The notes under the pieces were generated by a model. It searched no databases. It was given only the letters and a program-made list of their open reading frames with translations, and was not told the DNA's origin. A DNA stretch of 64,000 nt from assembly GCA_029817715.1 (NCBI GenBank), contig JARUPY010000397.1, positions 3,720,001 through 3,784,000 of the forward strand, in the 5' to 3' direction. This document shows positions 58,585-64,000 of the stretch, in pieces (the stretch's first letter is position 1; every line of letters starts with the position of its first letter). A program made the position numbers and the translations under genes. The stretch comes from Melastoma dodecandrum (lineage: Eukaryota > Streptophyta > Magnoliopsida > Myrtales > Melastomataceae).

Positions 58585-58918
58585 GAATATGTAGAGATTT
58601 GGTAGTATAAAGCATTAACCTTTTCGGAACGGTAGAATTACTTTATAAATTAGAAGTCTAATTTATAAAGTAATTCTACCGAAAAGGTTTCTACAATTAT
58701 ATAAGGTTAATGCTTCATGATACCAAATCTCTACATATTCCTAAAATTTGTCCAACATGTCTTTCACCTAAGGGTAAGTGCCCATTACTGCGTTCGCGAT
58801 CGAAAACACTAGTATCGCAACGATAATCCCAACCTCGACCTTGGGGACCTCGTGACCGTGGAACATCCTCAAGAAGCACGCACACGGCATGAGCATCGAT
58901 CCGGACACGTTTATCACC
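58407..58918. repeat. large inverted repeat of the AVT1 3' end
   Basis: 58407-58653 and 58658-58918 are inverted copies with a 4-nt centre (AAGT in AATTAGAAGTCTAATT). Reading inward they share GTGATCAACGTGTCC/GTGATAAACGTGTCC, TGCTTCTTGAGGATGTTCCA, GAGGTTGGGATTATCGTTGC, AATTTTAGGAATATGTAGAG and AGTAATTCTACCG. Divergence is roughly 10 percent with a short indel near the centre (about 13 bp), so the duplication is not brand new. Confidence 0.9.
58658..58918 (-). pseudogene. truncated inverted copy of the AVT1 3' end
   Basis: On the minus strand this encodes VINVSGSMLMPCACFLRMFH, GHEVPKVEVGIIVAILVFSI and NAVMGTYP. It then hits an early stop before VKDMLDKF. It covers only the last about 75 codons and ends abruptly at 58918 against retroelement-like DNA. 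Either a tail-to-tail duplicate truncated by that DNA, or an inversion product. Confidence 0.85.
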
Positions 58919-60009
58919 TAATCGCTAAATTCGCACACCGCAAGTATACTGATCGCAATAAGTAATATAGAGATGAGTAGAGTTATCGTTCCCACGAGAA
59001 TAGCAAATAAGACCTTTTAGCATACACAATTGCAATTCTTATGTAGCCAAGTCAATAAAAGAAATAAGTTTAAAACTTTGAAAACTGAATAAAAAGTAAA
59101 CAACAAAGCAAATAAATCGGAATTCAAACGGTCGGAAAAGCCTAGAATCACTTATTCCCTCCTTGTTTCGTTAAATCGTTTCACTCGCTTATCTCAAATT
59201 CATACTAATTCTGTTTACTAATCGGATTCTCTTGTCCCTAAGTGCCTCTCCCGAGTTTACAAAGGACTATTCCAAACCACCATAAAACATATATCCCTAT
59301 AATGAATTACGAAGGCAAGAAACGCATTAAGAATCAATCCTTTAATGGTTACCTAGAAGTATTTCTCCCGATACTACTTACTAGCTAATTCACTCCAGCG
59401 ATATTAACCAAGGCTATTTTGTTCTTGTTCTCTCCTAAAATTCATCTCCCAAGTTTAAATTATGATAACAAATCAATGCAATTCATTGATCAGATAAATT
59501 ACATACATTAAGATCAAACGAAATAAATAAACATCCAAAGCATGAATTTATTCTAAAACGAGTTTCGAAAATTCAACTACACAATTCAATTCAACATAAT
59601 CCTAGCAAATAAAGTTTAGTCAAGCATCATTTTCGGAACACAAATCAGAGAAAAGAAAAACATCCTAAACGATAGTCTAACTCGTTTGCTCTCCTTAATA
59701 CAAATCGTCCCCCCATGGCAAGGGGCGAATAAAGAACTTTTATAAAGCCTAAAAATAAAACCTAGCGAATCTAGGAAATTTGGAATAAAATATTTTTTCT
59801 CCCGTTCGTACAGTTGCACCAAGTCTCTGAGATAATCCGCGTCCTTCCTTCTTTATGTCGTGCAGCGGTCCAAATTCCTTTACAGCTGCACAAAATCTTT
59901 GTAGATACGTGAAAATCTTCTTATTTTCGCTTTTATCCTGAAATAAACCCAAAATTCGGCAGTATCCAAACTTCTCGTGAATAATGTGAAATATCAAGAA
60001 ATATCTGGG
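58919..60009. mobile_element. LTR-retroelement-like repeat DNA
   Basis: Starts with CGCAAGTATACTGATCGCAA...TATCGTTCCCACGAGAATAG, a block resembling one common in dispersed plant retroelement DNA. It runs AT-rich to the integrase relic. 59800-59920 has CAGCTGCAC-type words shared with the Athila LTR regions at 36990-37110 and 61070-61240. Orientation and limits are uncertain. Confidence 0.4.
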
Positions 60010-60019
60010 AGGATTCGTT

Positions 60020-60830
60020 GAATCGTTTAGAAACAGATATATTCTTGTAGCTGTGGATTACGTGTCTAAATGGATAGAAGTTATTGCCTTGCCTATTAAC
60101 GATGCTAGTGGAGTTTTAAAGTTTCTACAGCAGATATTCACACAATTCGAGACACCACGAGCAATAATAAGCGACGAAGGTTCACACTTCTGCAATGCCA
60201 AGTTCAATGCCCTCATGAAGAAGTATGGCGTGAAACACAAGATAGCCTAGGCTTATCATCTTCAGACGAGTGGCCAAGTCGAGGTATCCAACAGAAAAAT
60301 CAAAAGGATCTTCGAAAAGACGGTCAGCCCAAATCGGAGGGATTGGTCAAGAAAATTGGATGACGCCTTATGGGCTTATAGGATGGCATACAATATACCA
60401 ATTGGGACTTCACCATAGAGATTGGTTTACGGGAAAGCTTGTCACTTGCCAGTTGAACTGGAGTACAAAGCATTTTGGGCTGTCCAAAAGCTTAATCTGG
60501 ATCTGCAAACTGCAGGTGAACAAAGGTTACTTCAACTCGATGAACTTGAAGAATTCCGACCGGATGCAAATGAGAGTTCCAGGATATATAAAGACAAAAT
60601 AAAGAAACGGCATGACCGACGCATCTAGGATCGACAGTTCAATCCAGAACAACTCGTTTTACTTTTTAACTCACGTTTAAAATTATTTCCTCGCAAGTTG
60701 AAATCTCGTTGATCAGGGCCATTCAAGATTACACAAGTTTTTTCATATGGAGCCTAGAATTATAGAGGCTCAATGATCAAGGTAAGTTCATAGTGAATGA
60801 AAGCAAGGTGAAGCATTATTTAGGAGGAAG
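60020..60830 (+). pseudogene. Athila integrase, broken
   Basis: YILVAVDYVSKWIEVIALPI, FETPRAIISDEGSHFCNAKF and YGVKHKIA match the retroviral integrase core (D...D region). A stop interrupts before [20 protein letters not shown], and further shifts occur before [20 protein letters not shown] and [20 protein letters not shown]. The continuation 60640-60830 resembles the chromodomain-less C-terminal tail (FNSRLKLFPRKLKS). Non-functional. Confidence 0.8.
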
Positions 60831-61122
60831 CGTCCAGCAAAGCTAGACGACACTATTGATGAGAGAAACGTGATTACTTGGAAACGTCAAGCCGATGACG
60901 TAAAACCAAGCGCTTCTTGGGAGGCAACCCAAGTTTCTTTTCATTTTTCATTTTTTTAGGTGTAATTCCTTTTATTTTAGCTAATATTTCAATTTAATTT
61001 CTTCAATTGTCATGTTTTGGGGTGAAAGACATCATGGAATGCAAGACTAAATCAAGCAAAAACTTCATGCAGCTGCGAGAAACTTCGTACAGCTGGACCG
61101 CCGAGAACACAAAAGCACAGAA

Positions 61123-61249
61123 ATTTCGTGTAGCTGCACCATGGCGACCTTAAGTTCCGACACCCATTTCGTGTAGCTGCACCATGGCGACCTTAAGTTC
61201 CGACACCCATTTCGTGCAGCTTCACCATGGCGACCTTAAGTTTCGACCA
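61123..61249 (+). repeat. 43-bp tandem repeat, three copies
   Basis: Units begin at 61123, 61166 and 61209 with ATTTCGTGTAGCTGCACCAT; the third has two to three changes. Sits in the Athila-derived region. Confidence 0.9.
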
Positions 61250-61760
61250 TCCAGAGGAAACAACAACTCCTCGATCGAGGCACCCATTGCCGTCACCACC
61301 CTTGCACCCACGCAGCCAAGACGTCGCCGCCACCGTCCCGCCGCTAAGCCCACATATCCCATCAATCTGCTCGACATCCGATGAATTGTGATGGCACCCA
61401 AAAAGAAATTAGCGGAAGGGAGCACCTCCGAAGTTAGGAGAGGACGAGCCTTATCGGATGAAGCGGCTCAAAATTATCGAGAGTCCATGGTGCGCCGAAT
61501 CTTGATTCCAGAACGTGGGTTTGAGGTAAGCCATAGATATATGAAAAGGTATATGTTCCAAATTAGGGACATGCACTGGACACAACTTTGTTCCCCCCGA
61601 AAGCTGCGGTGGTTCCAATAGTAAGAGAATTCTATGCTAATGCAAGCACTTATGATAAAAATCGCGAAAGCATTAGAGTTCGAGACCAGGGGCAACATGG
61701 AAGAGGTCGTGAAAGAATGAACTGTGGCATTACATGGCATGGATCTCATAGTCGACGCTA

Positions 61761-62855
61761 AAATATGGGTTCATTTTGTTTCTGCGAGACTGATTTCAGG
61801 AACGAACACCGGTAATGTGAAAAAGAACGAGCAGCTTTGGTAGTTTGCATATTGTACGCGCGCCCTCCGGCCTAGCACGCGTGCTGCGGCTCCGGCGACA
61901 CGAGGATCCGGGCCCGCTCCCCGAGGCCCGGTCCGGTCGGCGTCGCGACTCGAGCGTCGGACGCTGCGGAAGGGCATCGGGTTGAATCCTCCCTTGGTTC
62001 CCGAGCGGATCTGCGGGGCGTTTCGCCGACCGTCTCCAGTCCTTGAAGGCGACGGGCGAAAGGCTGCGTTAAGACCTCGCTTGGGAAATTCCGGGAGGAT
62101 CCAGGAAGCGGCTCGTGTTGCCGTCACCCATCCAAAATGGCTCAGTTTGTAAAATGTGTTGTTGTTTAACCTAGGTAAACTATTACGGAGTCGCCACCGA
62201 CTTTTATTTTAAAACTGTTAAGTCAGAAAAACAGCTTGTTCGGGGATTTTTACTTACTAGTCTTTACACTCTAAACATGCGAAGAGGTGGCGTTTGCTCC
62301 AAAAGAGTTTGGCTTTTGATTAACGGGCGTTGGACCCGATCCGGGCATGACTCCGAACTCATGTCACTGTTTTACGGGCGTTGGACCCGATTCGAGCCTT
62401 TTGGGCTCGAACTCATGTGTATTTAGCAAATAGCATGCGACGATAAACCTACGGGCCTAAAGCATGCGAACAACCACAACCAATTATCGAGATCAAAGAG
62501 AACGGGAAAGGGCGGTGATCGTGAGCCTATGCACTTGGGCTCACGACCCGTTACATGTGGAAATAAAGAAAAGACGGGAAGCCCGCACTTCCCTCATGTA
62601 CCTGAGATGACGGTTGATGCTGCTTCTCTCTGAACCAACGGTTTTTTAGGCCGCAGTATATCCAACCCGCGCGGTTTGTTACACGCGCCTTCAAGCTTTC
62701 TGTCTTCGAAATATCGCTTTGTCGAAATTCCATGAAGCTCGGTTGATTTTTTTTCATGCAAAATTAAAACACCACATAGAAGACGATAGGTAGAAAATTC
62801 CAAAATACATGGGATGATTTTGAAATTAACTGGTAAGTAAGAATGATTACTCACC
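61761..62855. other. repeat-derived DNA, unassigned
   Basis: 61850-62110 is unusually GC-rich (CGCGCGCCCTCCGG...), unlike its surroundings. 62190-62230 has TTACGGAGTCGCCACCGACT, a phrase seen in many plant LTR elements. 62325-62420 repeats GGGCGTTGGACCCGAT twice. No host gene is recognised. Confidence 0.4.
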
Positions 62856-63023
62856 GGGCGTTGTGTGGCCCGTTGATGTTGATCCTTCATGATGTTGAAA
62901 ATGGATGTATGGGGCGTTGTATAGGCCGTTGATGTAGATCTTCCGTGATGTCGGAAGATGGATGTCTGGGGCGTTGTGTGGCCCGTTAATATTGATCTTC
63001 GGTGATGTCGAAAATGGATGTCC
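62856..63023 (+). repeat. 56-57-bp tandem repeat, three copies
   Basis: Units start at about 62856, 62912 and 62969 with GGGCGTTGTGTGGCCCGTT or close variants, each ending in AATGGATGT or GATGGATGT. Non-coding. Confidence 0.85.
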
Positions 63024-64000
63024 CTTGGTAATGAATTCCTCGTTGTTTTACATGCACAACAAAGGAAAGGAGAGGAGAATGCAAAGCTTTTAGTAGCGGT
63101 TAAATTGACGTAAATTTAACCGAACTGAAATAGTAAGACATGACTTACCATTTGAAATGGTGGAGTTAAATGTTGACTTTCTTGAATTCGTTCACGTGTG
63201 TAGTTCGGTTGTGACAAATATACCATCAGGGATTGCCCGATTAAAGGTCTGTCACTCAAACAAGTTCTGCAACTATCCGCCGTGTCTCGTCGCATTTCGC
63301 ATGTGAAACAAAGAAAAAGGAAGTACGGGAGTATGGAGCATGAACCGAAACTGAGGTTAGCTCATATGAGTAAATGGGGACGTGGGATCAAAGTAATAAT
63401 AAAGTCGTCATTACCATATAAATTACATGAATGTTAAACTTGTGCGGATTGAATGGTACTGATTAAAATTCAAGATTTTATTAAAGTTAAAAAGATTACG
63501 AATAGATCTAACTACATGGATCATAAATCTAAAATTCACGTTTTATTCAATCTAACTAATTAGACGTTAAAAAGGAACAATCCCGCATGCAATATGAACG
63601 ATGCATTGTAAAAAAATAAAATAAACCAAATGCAAGAGGACAAAAGAGCGGACAACCACCACTAATAATAATAGCTATTATTATATAAAGTAAAAAGAAA
63701 GGGAAGGAACGTGGGGATTGCCCCAAATCAATTAAATGGGCAAGAACACTTGCCTTCTGTCCCATACGAGGGCGTTCGAAGAACCAAACGGGAATCACCA
63801 CCGCATGTGGAGGTGAGGCGAGTGTTGGGGAGTCTTCGCCGCTCGGAGCTTCGTTGGGGGGATCATTTTGCTGGTGGCTGGGCGTCCGTGGGTTCGTGGC
63901 ATCATCGGTGGGTTTGCCGAGACTTGGTCAGACGCGGGCGGGGCGAGGGCGTCTACACGCTCGGATCAGGCCGTGACGAGGCGACCCGGGCGAAATACGC
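63024..64000. other. no gene recognised to the right edge
   Basis: AT-rich to about 63700, then GC-richer DNA (63830-64000) without a convincing frame or family. Confidence 0.4.

Larger units (their letters stand above)
60010..61760 (+). mobile_element. 3' part of an Athila-type Gypsy element
   Basis: Contains the integrase core and C-terminal remnant, a polypurine-rich stretch and a downstream ORF remnant. The 61391-61621 frame (MAPKKKLAEGSTSEVRRGRA, LSDEAAQNYRESMVRR) belongs to the ORF typical of plant Athila-like elements. No LTR pair could be fixed; its 5' half is absent. Confidence 0.65.

Noticed and set aside
58407..58918. Pair of hairpins read as a transcription terminator
   Set aside because: Arms are about 250 bp and contain coding sequence; this is an inverted duplication, not a terminator.

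Overview
This is a window of plant nuclear DNA, almost certainly from a core eudicot. The genes have short GT-AG introns, and the proteins include plant-specific families: PMT methyltransferase, R2R3-MYB, CDF-type Dof, MIKC*-type MADS, alpha-expansin, a PPR protein and an LHCA4 relic. A plant tRNA-Ile(AAU) and Copia, Gypsy/Athila and MULE-like elements are also present. I cannot name the species from sequence alone. Exon coordinates below were built by hand from splice signals and reading frame.

Layout: a PMT-family methyltransferase (1391-4510, minus); a Pack-MULE carrying a pyruvate decarboxylase fragment (7076-7962); an R2R3-MYB of the MYB30/60/94/96 clade (10078-11564, plus); a decayed Copia-like retroelement (12977-17010); a RING-CH ubiquitin ligase (17846-19941, minus); an EMB514/DCL-type DUF3223 protein with an RGG tail (21727-22914, plus); a cycling-Dof-factor (24182-25576, plus); a TTTACGAA-rich repeat (26835-27360); and an LHCA4 pseudogene interrupted by a second MULE-like element (28247-29900).

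Next come a MIKC* MADS gene with micro-exons (31010-33369, minus); an intronless EF-hand gene (34956-35567, minus); a decayed Athila-type Gypsy element (about 36900-40905); an alpha-expansin (41156-41998, minus); tRNA-Ile (42834-42907); a DUF962/Mpo1-like gene with a GC-AG intron (43802-45137, plus); an intronless PPR gene (45325-46794, minus); chloroplast ribulose-phosphate 3-epimerase (49360-51867, plus); a NEN-type exonuclease (52746-55326, plus); a GT34 glycosyltransferase pseudogene (about 55990-56710, minus); an AVT1-type amino-acid transporter (56981-58584, plus); and further Athila debris and unclassified repeats to the right edge.

The genes are ordinary single-copy plant loci with no operon-like logic. 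The unusual content lies between them. (1) A MULE with long TIRs and a perfect 9-bp target-site duplication holds an intron-containing piece of a PDC gene. (2) A second MULE-like element with doubled TIRs sits inside a deleted LHCA4 gene. (3) Two separate inverted repeats derive from the same AVT1 transporter. One is a tail-to-tail duplication of its 3' end with about 250-bp arms; the other is a small hairpin made from exon 2, 9 kb upstream. Both could in principle yield double-stranded RNA matching the intact gene.
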